Shown here piece after piece: positions 7,101-16,444 of a stretch of 64,000 nt of DNA (positions within the stretch are counted from its first letter, which is position 1; each line of letters begins with the position of its first letter). The notes beneath the pieces are model-generated. The model did no database searches and was not told where the DNA came from. It worked only from the letters and a program-made list of their open reading frames with translations. The DNA is from an uncultured Lachnospiraceae bacterium. GTDB taxonomy: Bacteria > Bacillota > Clostridia > Lachnospirales > Lachnospiraceae. The translations under genes and the position numbers were made by a program. Where the stretch lies: positions 124,001-188,000 of the forward strand of contig CALWIA010000027.1 of NCBI GenBank assembly GCA_944380605.1. Direction: 5' to 3'.

Positions 7101-10100
7101 TGGCTGACATAAAAAAAGAGTATTATCTTGGCTTGGATATAGGTACGAATTCTTTGGGATGGGCGGTTACGGATACAGACTATAATATGATCAAGAAAAA
7201 TGGAAAAGCGCTCTGGGGAGTAAGGCTTTTTACGGAGGCAGAAACGGCAGCGGAAAGACGTACTTTCAGGACTTCCAGGAGAAGGGTTCAGAGAAGAAGA
7301 CAGCGTATAAAACTCTTGCAGGAGTTATTTGCTCCGGAAATTGCGAAGGTGGATATGGGTTTCTTTCAGAGAATGAGTGAGAGTCGTCTGTATGCAGAGG
7401 ACAGAAGCGAAGGCAATAAACAAAGCAATGCTCTTTTTAATGATAAGGACTATTTTGACAGAAATTATTTCAAAAAGTACCCAACGATTTATCATCTAAG
7501 AAAAGAACTGATGGAAAGCAGAGAACCTCATGATGTCAGAGAAGTTTATCTGGCAGTTCATCATATACTTAAACACAGGGGACATTTTCTGTTTGCGGGG
7601 AAGAAACTGGAGGAGATTTTTGAAATAGAAACGGCCTATGATAATTTTGTTCAAGTGCTGAAAGATGAACTGGGCATTGAACTGGAAACGGATGTGGACA
7701 AACTGAAAGATGTCCTGAAGGATAAAAATCTTGGCGTTACTAAAAGATATCAGAAACTGCAGGGGTTATTTGGAACAGACAAGAAGAATAAGCAGACTAC
7801 GGCGATTCTGAAGCTGCTTTCGGGCGCCAAGGGAATTTTGCTGTCTGATATTTTTGCAGATGAAAATTTGAAAGAGATTGACAATAATAAAATATCTTTT
7901 TCCGAAAGCGGAAGTGATGAGAAGTTAGAGCAGATATTAGCTGAATTCCCGGAACTGGAAGTAGTTCTTCTCAGCGTGAAAGCGTTATATGACTGGTCGC
8001 TGCTGGCAGAAATTCTTGAAGGTTTTGATTCCTTATCCAGTGCTAAAATTGCACTTTATAATAAGCACAGGGAAGATCTGCGCCTGCTGAAGAAAGTTAT
8101 AAAGGCTGATTTCAAGAAGGATTATGATAAGTTGTTCAGAGACCCTGAGGCAGTTGGCAATTACTGCACATATATTGGAATGTATAGTACGAATGGAAAG
8201 AATGATAATCATTCAATTCCCATTAAAAAGCGGTGTACGAAGGAAGAATTTTATGCTTTTCTGAAAAAAATATTAAAGAGCGGCAGCAGCAATAACGATG
8301 ACGTTGCTTTTATACTGAATGAGATAGAGCAGGGGACGTTTCTTCCTTTACAGAGGACAAAGGACAATGGAATTATCCCCAATCAGCTGCATAAAAATGA
8401 ACTGGAAAAGATATTGAACAATGCTGCGGAGTATCTGCCTTTCCTGCTGGAAACGGATGCGGAGGGATTGACGGTCAAAGACAAGATAACAGGGACAAAA
8501 GACCGGATGGGCCTTATCGATTTTAAGATCCCATATTATGTAGGACCGTTGAATACGTTCCATAAGGACAAAGGGTTCAGCTGGGCGGAAAAGAAGCAGG
8601 GAAAGATATATCCATGGAATTTCAATAAAATGGTGGATACTGAAAAAAGCGCAGAAGCCTTTATTACGCGGATGACCAATAAATGTACGTATCTTTCAGG
8701 TGAGGATGTACTGCCGAAAGATTCGCTTTTGTACAGCAAGTTTATGGTGCTGAATGAAATTAACAATATAACCCTCAGCGGAGAAAAACTTCCTGTTGAA
8801 ATAAAGCAGGAAATATATTCCAACCTTTTCTGCAGCCATAAAAAAGTGAAGAGGAGAGATTTGGAGAAGTTCTTTATAAGAAAAGGATATAAAGAAGCGA
8901 TAGAAGAAGATGAACTGGGCGGCTTTGATGGAGACTTTAAAGCATCTCTGGCATCTTTTATAGATTATCAGAGGCTCTGCGAATATGGAGAAATCTCGTC
9001 CAAGGATTTTGAAGAGATAATCAGAAATATCGTGTTGTTTGGCGATGACAAGAAAATGCTGAAAAGCAGATTATCCAAAGAGTTTTCATATCTTTCCAAA
9101 GAACAGGTCAAAGAGATCTGCCGGCTGAAGTACAAGGACTGGGGGCGCCTTTCCAGAATGCTTTTGGAGGGAATTGCTGTACCGGATATGGACACAGGGG
9201 AAGCAGTCAGCATTATCGGGCATATGTGGAAAACAAATGATAATCTGATGCAGACGCTAAGAGGAGAACTGGGATATAAAGAAGAAATAGACCGGTTTAA
9301 CCACGTTGACGATGAAAATCATGATATAACCTATCAGGATGTTGATCATCTTTATGTCTCGCCCAAAATAAAGCGCCCCATATGGCAGACGATAACGGTC
9401 GTTAATGAGTTAAGAAAAATCATCGGCGCTGACCCGCAAAGAGTATTTATTGAAGTAACGAGACAAGAGGATGATAAAAAAGAAAGAAAAAGCTCAAGAA
9501 AACAGCAGCTGCTGGAACTGTACAAAAGCTGTAAGGAGGAGGAACGGGACTGGATTGCCGAAATAGATAAAAGAAATGAAGGAGAGTTCAGAAGCAATCT
9601 CCTGTATCTTTATTATACCCAAATGGGACGAGATATGTATACAGGAAAACCGATAGATCTGGACCGTCTTTTTTCGGGAAATTTGTATGATAAAGACCAT
9701 ATATGGCCCAGATCCAAAACGAAAGATGACAGCATTCAAAACAATTTAGTATTGGTAAATAAGCTGGACAATGCTTCAACAAAAGCGGACAACTATCCGG
9801 TACCGGCTCATATCCGAGAGAAAATGACGCCATTCTGGAAAATGCTGCTGGCAAAAGGTTTTATTACCAAGACCAAATTTGAGAGATTGACGAGGAGCAC
9901 AGGATTTACGGATGAAGAACTTGCGGGCTTTATTAACCGGCAGCTGGTAGAGACGAGTCAAAGCAATAAAGCAGTGGCGGAACTTCTTGCCAGAATGTGC
10001 CCCGATGCGGAAATTGTTTATTCGAAGGCTGTAAATGTGACAGAATTCAGGCATAAATATCAGGATCATGCTGGCTATGTAAAAGTACGGGAAATCAATG

Positions 10101-11146
10101 ATCTGCATCATGCAAAAGATGCCTATCTGAATATTGTAGTAGGAAATGTATATCATACGAAATTTACCAAAAATCCGGTCCGATTTATTAAAGACAGTAC
10201 GTATAGAAGCTACAGCCTGAACAGGATGTTTGATTTTGAGGTAAAGCGGGGAAACTGTACTGCCTGGATACCCGGCAGAAATGGAACGATCGCAACGGTA
10301 GATAGATGGATGAGGAAAAACAATATACTTTTTACAAGGCAGGCATATGAAAAGAAAGGAGGATTTTTCGATCAGAATCTTATGAAGAAGGGGAGCGGAC
10401 AGATTCGAATCAAGGATAATGCGGCGATCTCCCTGCCTATTGAGAAATACGGCGGATATAACAAAGCGGCAGGGGCGTATTTTATTCTTGTTGAATCGAT
10501 CCAGAAAAAGAAACGGGTGAAAACCTTTGAAATGGTGCCAGTATATCTTGCCAAAGCCATTGAGAACGGGGAACTGAAGCTGGAAGACTACTGCCGCACG
10601 GTGCTGGGGCTGGAAGAACCAAAGATTCTTATCCGTAAGATCAAGATTAATGCACTGTTTGAACTGGAAGGATTTCGGATGCATCTTTCAGGAAGAACTA
10701 ATAATCAGCTTTTGTTTAAAAACGCGAGGCAACTCTGTTTGGAGTGGGAGAAGGAACAGTATATAAAGCAAATAGGAAAAATGCTTGAAAATGGATATGC
10801 CAATGGAATATCTCCGGAGCGGAATTTGGCAATATATGATTTATTCTTGGAGATGTTGAACAGCAGCAGATTCAAAGTGAAGCTGTCCGCACAGATAGAG
10901 ACGCTCTCTCAGGGAAGGGAGAAATTTGAAAATCTGACGCTGGAAGATCAGTGCATGGCTTTAAATGAGATATTAAAGCTTTTCCAGTGCAACAGTCTTG
11001 CAGCTAATTTGAAAAAGATAGGGGGTCCGGAGCGCGCCGGTATATTAGTATTGAACAGTGATATTACTAAAATTGGGAATTTGTATTTAATTGATCAGTC
11101 ACCGACGGGTTTCTTTGAAAAGAAAGTGGAGATTTCTTCTTTATGA
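7100..11146 (+). CDS. cas9: CRISPR-associated endonuclease Cas9 (type II-A)
   Basis: A 1348-residue RNA-guided DNA endonuclease. RuvC-I is LGLDIGTNSLGWAV with catalytic Asp13. An Arg-rich bridge helix follows (RRTFRTSRRRVQRRRQRI, about residues 50-70), then a long helical REC lobe. RuvC-II is RVFIEVTRQ with Glu785. The HNH domain has YDKDHIWPRSK with His867. RuvC-III is HHAKDAY with His1004 and Asp1007. The PAM-interacting region fills the C-terminus. All catalytic residues are present, so it should cut both strands. The ATG at 7100 is preferred over those at 7082 and 7094 because it alone is well spaced (9 bases) from AGGAGG. The stop overlaps cas1 as ATGA. Low GC suggests transfer. The PAM cannot be read from the gene. 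Confidence 0.97.
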   Translation: MADIKKEYYLGLDIGTNSLGWAVTDTDYNMIKKNGKALWGVRLFTEAETAAERRTFRTSRRRVQRRRQRIKLLQELFAPEIAKVDMGFFQRMSESRLYAEDRSEGNKQSNALFNDKDYFDRNYFKKYPTIYHLRKELMESREPHDVREVYLAVHHILKHRGHFLFAGKKLEEIFEIETAYDNFVQVLKDELGIELETDVDKLKDVLKDKNLGVTKRYQKLQGLFGTDKKNKQTTAILKLLSGAKGILLSDIFADENLKEIDNNKISFSESGSDEKLEQILAEFPELEVVLLSVKALYDWSLLAEILEGFDSLSSAKIALYNKHREDLRLLKKVIKADFKKDYDKLFRDPEAVGNYCTYIGMYSTNGKNDNHSIPIKKRCTKEEFYAFLKKILKSGSSNNDDVAFILNEIEQGTFLPLQRTKDNGIIPNQLHKNELEKILNNAAEYLPFLLETDAEGLTVKDKITGTKDRMGLIDFKIPYYVGPLNTFHKDKGFSWAEKKQGKIYPWNFNKMVDTEKSAEAFITRMTNKCTYLSGEDVLPKDSLLYSKFMVLNEINNITLSGEKLPVEIKQEIYSNLFCSHKKVKRRDLEKFFIRKGYKEAIEEDELGGFDGDFKASLASFIDYQRLCEYGEISSKDFEEIIRNIVLFGDDKKMLKSRLSKEFSYLSKEQVKEICRLKYKDWGRLSRMLLEGIAVPDMDTGEAVSIIGHMWKTNDNLMQTLRGELGYKEEIDRFNHVDDENHDITYQDVDHLYVSPKIKRPIWQTITVVNELRKIIGADPQRVFIEVTRQEDDKKERKSSRKQQLLELYKSCKEEERDWIAEIDKRNEGEFRSNLLYLYYTQMGRDMYTGKPIDLDRLFSGNLYDKDHIWPRSKTKDDSIQNNLVLVNKLDNASTKADNYPVPAHIREKMTPFWKMLLAKGFITKTKFERLTRSTGFTDEELAGFINRQLVETSQSNKAVAELLARMCPDAEIVYSKAVNVTEFRHKYQDHAGYVKVREINDLHHAKDAYLNIVVGNVYHTKFTKNPVRFIKDSTYRSYSLNRMFDFEVKRGNCTAWIPGRNGTIATVDRWMRKNNILFTRQAYEKKGGFFDQNLMKKGSGQIRIKDNAAISLPIEKYGGYNKAAGAYFILVESIQKKKRVKTFEMVPVYLAKAIENGELKLEDYCRTVLGLEEPKILIRKIKINALFELEGFRMHLSGRTNNQLLFKNARQLCLEWEKEQYIKQIGKMLENGYANGISPERNLAIYDLFLEMLNSSRFKVKLSAQIETLSQGREKFENLTLEDQCMALNEILKLFQCNSLAANLKKIGGPERAGILVLNSDITKIGNLYLIDQSPTGFFEKKVEISSL

Positions 11147-12012
11147 GTTGGCGGACAGTGGTTATAACGAAGCGGGCGAAATTGGATCTGGAGATAGGGT
11201 ATATGGTGGTTCGAAGTTCCGATACTGTAAAAATACATTTAAGTGAGCTTTCAACAGTCATCATAGAGTCTACAGCAGTTTCGCTTACGGTATCGCTTTT
11301 GTGTGAACTGACCAAAAGAAAAGTCAAAGTAATATTCTGTGATGAGAAGAGGAATCCTTCTTCGGAGTTGGTGCCTTATTATGGCAGTCATGATACTAGT
11401 ATGAAAGTGAGAAATCAGATAAGCTGGAAACAACAGCTTAAGGATCTTGTCTGGACAGAGATCGTGAGTGAAAAGATCCGCCAGCAGGAAAAGTATCTGG
11501 AACTTCTTGGATGTGATGAAGAGGCACGGCTTCTGCACTCATATGTTGAAAACATGGCTGTCCGAGATGCAAGCAATAGGGAAGGGCATGCGGCTAAGGT
11601 CTATTTTAATGCGCTGTTTGGAAAAGATTTTAGCCGCACACAGGACAACAGTATCAATGCGGCGTTAAACTATGGATATTCTTTGATCCTGTCGGTCTTT
11701 AACAGAGAGATTGTTTCCAATGGGTATATCACGCAGCTGGGAATTTTTCATGATAACATGTTTAATTGTTTTAATTTGGGCAGCGACTTTATGGAACCGT
11801 TCCGAATATTGGCGGATCGGAAGGTCAGAAGCATGTGGCCAGTAAAGTTTGAACATGATGAGAAGCTGATGATGCTGGAGATTTTGAATCAGGAGGTCAG
11901 CATTGATGGAAAGAATCAGGTGGTAAACAATGCGATAAAAATTTACTGTAAGAGCGTGTTGGATGCGTTGAGTGAAGGGGATATATCCTTGATAAAATTT
12001 TATAATCTATGA
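11143..12012 (+). CDS. cas1: Cas1 integrase (type II)
   Basis: A 289-residue metal-dependent integrase that inserts new spacers together with Cas2. The usual length and conserved blocks of type II Cas1 are present, including [17 protein letters not shown] around the first catalytic Glu and [22 protein letters not shown] around the catalytic His and acidic residue. The ATG overlaps the cas9 stop (ATGA), and the stop overlaps the cas2 ATG in the same way, pointing to translational coupling. In type II-A, Csn2 and Cas9 also take part in spacer acquisition. Confidence 0.97.
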   Translation: MSWRTVVITKRAKLDLEIGYMVVRSSDTVKIHLSELSTVIIESTAVSLTVSLLCELTKRKVKVIFCDEKRNPSSELVPYYGSHDTSMKVRNQISWKQQLKDLVWTEIVSEKIRQQEKYLELLGCDEEARLLHSYVENMAVRDASNREGHAAKVYFNALFGKDFSRTQDNSINAALNYGYSLILSVFNREIVSNGYITQLGIFHDNMFNCFNLGSDFMEPFRILADRKVRSMWPVKFEHDEKLMMLEILNQEVSIDGKNQVVNNAIKIYCKSVLDALSEGDISLIKFYNL

Positions 12013-12329
12013 CGTACAGGTTTATGAGAGTAATTGTATTTTTTGATTTGCCTACCGTTACACCGAAGGATCGGAGAGAATATAATAAATTTCGAAAGTA
12101 CCTGATTAAATCAGGATTTATTATGATGCAGGAATCGGTTTATTCGAAACTTGCCCAAAACTCCGGTGCCGCGGAGGCAGTAATCAACAATGTAAAGAAG
12201 AATACGCCATCCGAAGGATTGGTTCAGCTGCTGTCAGTCACGGAAAAACAATTTCAGAAAATGGAATATCTGGCAGGAAAAAGCAAATCCAAGGTTTTGG
12301 ATTCAGATGATAGGTTGGTGATCATATGA
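12009..12329 (+). CDS. cas2: Cas2 (type II)
   Basis: A 106-residue ferredoxin-fold protein that bridges two Cas1 dimers. The N-terminal strand [20 protein letters not shown] carries the conserved Asp after the hydrophobic strand. The length is typical. It overlaps both cas1 and csn2 by four bases. Confidence 0.96.
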   Translation: MTYRFMRVIVFFDLPTVTPKDRREYNKFRKYLIKSGFIMMQESVYSKLAQNSGAAEAVINNVKKNTPSEGLVQLLSVTEKQFQKMEYLAGKSKSKVLDSDDRLVII

Positions 12330-12991
12330 AATTGCTGCATGAAGATTTAAAGCAGGAGATTGTATTTAAAGAAGGACATATAAATGTGTGGGTGATAGAA
12401 TCCAAGGCGTTGCTGAACCGATTTGTAAGGGAACTCATGAGTCAGTTTGACGAGCATGAGGGAGGATTTGTGCTGTATGATGGTCGCGAACTTCTCAGAA
12501 TAAAAGATACGGTCAATATAATTACAGATTATTTTTCTATATCGCCGAATAATAAAAAAATGAAAGGAAAGATCATAAAAATTCTGGAAGAAATTGCAGA
12601 GGGAGAAATGCTGTGTGCGACACAGGAGTTGAAAAGCCGGATTCAGCAATATCTGGAATTCTTAATAGAAAGAACGGATTTAAATCTGGAGTATGATAAT
12701 GCATTTAGTGTGAATGGTCTTTTAAAGCTTCTGGATGTTCGGGCAGAAGAAAATTATGGAAACCTTTTGGAAAATATATGTGCGTATTTGAAATTGACAG
12801 TAAGCCTGCTGCCCGATCAGTTGTTTGTATTTGTGAACTTAAAACAGTATCTGGATGCATCGGATATAGACGCATTATACAAATTTGTCGAATATGAAAA
12901 GATAAATGTCTTACTGATTGAAAATATTATAACCGAAAGAAGGGATAATGAAAAATATTTAATATTGGATCGTGATTTTTGTGTGATATAA
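12326..12991 (+). CDS. csn2: Csn2, type II-A adaptation protein
   Basis: A 221-residue protein in the position that defines subtype II-A. Csn2 forms a tetrameric ring that slides on DNA ends during spacer acquisition; the roughly 220-residue length matches the short Csn2 class of S. pyogenes. Recognisable blocks include an N-terminal [20 protein letters not shown] and the central [20 protein letters not shown]. The stop codon overlaps the -10 box of the array promoter. Assignment rests mainly on position and length plus these family-like blocks. Confidence 0.88.
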   Translation: MKLLHEDLKQEIVFKEGHINVWVIESKALLNRFVRELMSQFDEHEGGFVLYDGRELLRIKDTVNIITDYFSISPNNKKMKGKIIKILEEIAEGEMLCATQELKSRIQQYLEFLIERTDLNLEYDNAFSVNGLLKLLDVRAEENYGNLLENICAYLKLTVSLLPDQLFVFVNLKQYLDASDIDALYKFVEYEKINVLLIENIITERRDNEKYLILDRDFCVI

Positions 12992-12992
12992 T
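12965..12992 (+). promoter_or_regulatory. CRISPR array promoter inside the csn2 3' end
   Basis: -35 TTGGAT (12965-12970), 16-base spacer, extended -10 TGaTATAAT with TATAAT at 12987-12992. The predicted start is about 13000, in the leader. The -10 overlaps the csn2 stop codon. Confidence 0.7.
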
Positions 12993-13077
12993 GATAAAGA
13001 GCTTTTCTGGATTCGGATATGTGATGGTATCTTTATCACTTGCAGACGACTTCAAGAGAATGATAAGTAAATTTGAG
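12992..13077 (+). promoter_or_regulatory. CRISPR leader with ATTTGAG leader-anchoring site
   Basis: The 86-base leader ends in ATTTGAG (13071-13077) directly against the first repeat. The same heptamer ends type II-A leaders in Streptococcus thermophilus and guides Cas1-Cas2 integration there. A dyad, TTATCACTTG (13033-13042) with CAAG (13053-13056) and TGATAA (13061-13066), lies just before it. Confidence 0.75.
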
Positions 13078-14620
13078 GTTTGAGAGTGATGTAATCCAGA
13101 AAGGCAGTCAAACTCCGGAAAGCGAACAGTTGAAAGCGTTATGGTTTGAGAGTGATGTAATCCAGAAAGGCAGTCAAACTGCAGTGAGTTGCTGACCATT
13201 TTCTTCTCCGTTTGAGAGTGATGTAATCCAGAAAGGCAGTCAAACTTGACCCTATGGAGATAACGATACACAGAGGTTTGAGAGTGATGTAATCCAGAAA
13301 GGCAGTCAAACTTTGGACAGTGTCCGAGATTGGAACTCTTGTTTGAGAGTGATGTAATCCAGAAAGGCAGTCAAACTTGTACTATTCTATAGCCATAGAA
13401 AGAACAGTTTGAGAGTGATGTAATCCAGAAAGGCAGTCAAACTACTGTGCCGGCCTCAAAACGTACGCCGTTGTTTGAGAGTGATGTAATCCAGAAAGGC
13501 AGTCAAACCTCCGGCCTGATGATATGATCGACGTATTCGTTTGAGAGTGATGTAATCCAGAAAGGCAGTCAAACTGAAAACATTGGCTATGACCAATATC
13601 AGCGGTTTGAGAGTGATGTAATCCAGAAAGGCAGTCAAACCAATTTTAAGAAGTCGTATTTTTAATATTAGTTTGAGAGTGATGTAATCCAGAAAGGCAG
13701 TCAAACCGGACGGAGTGCAAAGCCTTTCCGCTATGTGTTTGAGAGTGATGTAATCCAGAAAGGCAGTCAAACATTTAGGACTTTCATAAACATCACAATA
13801 TAGTTTGAGAGTGATGTAATCCGGAAAGGCAGTCAAACGATGATGGAATGATGCTTTATCTGACGCCTGTTTGAGAGTGATGTAATCCAGAAAGGCAGTC
13901 AAACAACCCCGAACAACGCAGAACAGGAGGACTAGTTTGAGAGTGATGTAATCCAGAAAGGCAGTCAAACGTTCCAGACGATGAAGTATATGGTTGCAAA
14001 GTTTGAGAGTGATGTAATCCAGAAAGGCAGTCAAACTGGGCACAAGATGAATATTTCCGGCTTTTTGTTTGAGAGTGATATAATCCAGAAAGGCAGTCAA
14101 ACCGACATTGGGAAGCGAGCACGTGTTCACCGGTTTGAGAGTGATGTAATCCAGAAAGGCAGTCAAACTCTGATCGAGTATATTTCCGATCGTGGTATGT
14201 TTGAGAGTGATGTAATCCAGAAAGGCAGTCAAACTCTGATCGAGTATATTTCCGATCGTGGTATGTTTGAGAGTGATGTAATCCAGAAAGGCAGTCAAAC
14301 CTGAGCATAGGAATCATTGACCTTATATCCGTTTGAGAGTGATGTAATCCAGAAAGGCAGTCAAACCCAAAATCATTCCATCATCAGCAGTAGGGGGTTT
14401 GAGAGTGATGTAATCCAGAAAGGCAGTCAAACGCTCTTCTTTGCCACAGCAGCTCCGCGCTAGTTTGAGAGTGATGTAATCCAGAAAGGTAGTCAAACTG
14501 TTACCTCAACATCGCCCTGGATGACGGAGTTTGAGAGTGATGTAATCCAGAAGGGTAGTCAAACATCAATGAGATTGCATTCATATATTCCAAAGTTTGA
14601 GAGTGAAGTAATCCTAAAAG
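13078..14620 (+). CRISPR. Type II-A CRISPR array, 23 full repeats plus one decayed repeat
   Basis: The 36-base repeat begins GTTTGAGAGTGATGTAATCC and ends GGCAGTCAAAC. Repeats recur every 66 bases from 13078 to 14529, with 30-base spacers; the fourth spacer is 29. Spacers 17 (14169-14198) and 18 (14235-14264) are identical. Most repeats are identical. Variants are at 13803 (CCGG for CCAG), 14067 (GATATAAT), 14463 (GGTAG) and 14529 (AAGGGTAG). The last unit at 14595 keeps only about 20 matching bases. Variants cluster at the end away from the cas genes, as expected for the oldest end. The leader side is next to csn2, so transcription runs on the plus strand. Spacer targets cannot be identified without a search. 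Confidence 0.98.
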
Positions 14621-15060
14621 ATTTCTGCTGGATGTTTCTCTGGTCTTACAAGTGCATCCTTATGTTGTGAGGTTTGTTTTCTTTTACCATAGTTTAAATA
14701 GGATGCTATATAATTGCCTAAAGAGAAAATGGCAATCTCCGGGTCAAGGGATGAGGCGATGTAGAAATAGTAAATCGTATTCTGTATACCGTGAATGGGG
14801 AAGATGCTTACACGATAAAAAGAAAAGATGACTAAACAACTGGCTAAAACACGCAAACGGGACGGATCTGTCCCCACCCTTCATGCGAAGAGAAAGATAA
14901 TGGCGAGCGGTTTAACAGGTAACATAGTGGAAAACAGATAGAGACAGAAAAGCATCATTATTAAACAGGCAGTAATGAAAACAATTCAAGAAGCAGTTCT
15001 TTATTGATATGAGCAAATACAGCAGCCAATATATTCATTTCAAGTCACTATACTTCACTT
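14621..15060. other. Region after the array without a supported gene
   Basis: About 440 AT-rich bases. An 87-codon minus-strand frame (14877-14614) has no ribosome site and no recognisable motif, and its 3' end lies in the decayed repeat. It may be a remnant of a lost gene. Nothing else was recognised until the AGGAGG before the acetyltransferase gene. Confidence 0.4.
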
Positions 15061-15075
15061 GAAGAGGAGGTCCCC

Positions 15076-15699
15076 ATGCCGCAAGAACGTTCCCCTCAAG
15101 ATACCAGCCGCGCCGCGGCGTACAAACTCTGGATGCAGGCGCCCAATCCCATGGTGACGTTTTTCAAAACCATGGATGTCACGAACCTGGTCCGGATCAG
15201 TAAAAAGCGAAACCTGAAATTCAACATGCTGCTGGACTACTGCATTGGAAAAGCGGCGGTGCAGATCCGGGAATTTTATCTGCTTCCTGTCGGAGAAAAG
15301 CTGATCCAGTACGACGCCATTGCGGTGAACACCATTGTAAAAAACGAGAAGGGCGAGGTCAGCTCCTGCGATATTCTTTTTCGCGAGAATCTGGAGGAAT
15401 ATAACCGGGAGTACCTGAAATATACCCGCCAGACGGCCAAAACCTGTCAGGACAGAGATTTGTCGGAAGACTGTATGGTGATCGGCACCTCGGCGATTAT
15501 TGATACGGAAATCGATGGGGCGGTGGGCATGAACAGCGGAATTTTCAACAACCCGTTTCTGATATGGGGCAGATACAGGAAGAAATGGTTCCGGTATGAG
15601 CTGCCGCTTTCTTTTCAATTTCATCATACGCAGATGGATGGAGCTCATGCGGGAAAATTTCTGGCGTATTTGCAGAAGGAAATCCTCAGCCTGAGATAG
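15076..15699 (+). CDS. Chloramphenicol acetyltransferase (CatA) family protein
   Basis: A 207-residue trimeric-CAT-type acyltransferase. The catalytic motif FQFHHTQMDGAHAGKFL matches the HHxxxDG signature of CAT enzymes, and MVTFFKTMDVTNL and NPFLIWGRY occupy family positions. CAT enzymes are usually about 215-220 residues, so this is close to full length. A good ribosome site (GAGGAGG, 8 bases before ATG) supports the start. Whether it acts on chloramphenicol is not shown by sequence; many chromosomal relatives in gut Clostridia have unknown acceptors. GC content returns to the level of the host genome here, marking the right edge of the AT-rich island. Confidence 0.8.
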   Translation: MPQERSPQDTSRAAAYKLWMQAPNPMVTFFKTMDVTNLVRISKKRNLKFNMLLDYCIGKAAVQIREFYLLPVGEKLIQYDAIAVNTIVKNEKGEVSSCDILFRENLEEYNREYLKYTRQTAKTCQDRDLSEDCMVIGTSAIIDTEIDGAVGMNSGIFNNPFLIWGRYRKKWFRYELPLSFQFHHTQMDGAHAGKFLAYLQKEILSLR

Positions 15700-15757
15700 A
15701 GGTGGGTGAGGTCATATTGGAAGAAATCGATTGGCTTGCGGAGGAGATGGAAGCATT

Positions 15758-16429
15758 TTGCTGAAAGTGATTCTGAATTCCATACCCTATATACAGGAAA
15801 AGGAAACGGCGCCGGCCGGCGGGAGGGAGGAACGCCTGCTGGAACTGACGCCGGAGCTGACGCTGCAGGAAGCGGTAGGCATCGCGGACTTGTCCGCGTA
15901 TTATCCTCTGAGCGGCAGATATACCTGGAACCAGCAGCAGGTTCCATATCTGATTGTAAACGGCCGGGTCCGCTGGAACGTCGCTTATGCGGACGCCAGG
16001 GTGCGGGATTTTCTTTCCACTTTGCAGATTCCGGACAGCACCATTGAAGCACGTTTTGGATACCCTCAGGCGGGCGGGCCCGGATACAAAGAATTACTGG
16101 AAGTGTGGGAAAGCGTGTATCCGATTCTGGATCAGTTTGCGGCAGTCGCCGGCGTGGGAAGCGCGGTATACGGGGCGGGGAAATGGCTTCGGTCCCGGTT
16201 TGGGAAAAAAGAGGTTCCGCCGCATTTTTACTTTGATCTGATGTATTCGCAGCAGATGTGGAATCCCTCGGAACTGGCAGAACTGCTGGACATCGGCGTG
16301 GATGACGCGAAAAAGCTGCTGATTTCCCTGGCCTACCGGTATGATAGGTCAAAAAGGATGTATATACAGGAAGAAAAGTCGCTGGAACTGAAGAAAAAGC
16401 TGTCGGAAGTAGATGTGTGTGACAGATAG
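15758..16429 (+). CDS. Unknown protein with a possible membrane helix and C-terminal winged-helix-like end
   Basis: Not recognised. The TTG at 15758 is proposed as start because GGAGGAGA lies about 10 bases before it; an in-frame TTG at 15731 would add nine residues. The 223-residue product has a hydrophobic Gly/Ala-rich segment (about AAVAGVGSAVYGAGKW) that could be a membrane or amphipathic helix. A segment resembling a winged helix follows (WNPSELAELLDIGVDDAKKLL ending in MYIQEEKS). It is 12-15 bases upstream of the HARE-HTH gene and probably co-transcribed with it, so the two may act together. Confidence 0.5.
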   Translation: MLKVILNSIPYIQEKETAPAGGREERLLELTPELTLQEAVGIADLSAYYPLSGRYTWNQQQVPYLIVNGRVRWNVAYADARVRDFLSTLQIPDSTIEARFGYPQAGGPGYKELLEVWESVYPILDQFAAVAGVGSAVYGAGKWLRSRFGKKEVPPHFYFDLMYSQQMWNPSELAELLDIGVDDAKKLLISLAYRYDRSKRMYIQEEKSLELKKKLSEVDVCDR

Positions 16430-16444
16430 GGCGGCAGAAAGGTG

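Noticed and set aside
12927..13271. Minus-strand frame covering the leader and first repeats
   Set aside because: Same cause: repeat translation with no ribosome site.
13456..14317. Long minus-strand frames full of TAFLDYITLK and FDCLSGLHHSQT repeats
   Set aside because: They are translations of the CRISPR repeat in two frames; the 66-base period is a multiple of three. They are not proteins.
14614..14877. 87-codon minus-strand frame after the array
   Set aside because: No ribosome site or recognisable motif; its end lies in the decayed repeat. Kept only as an unassigned region.
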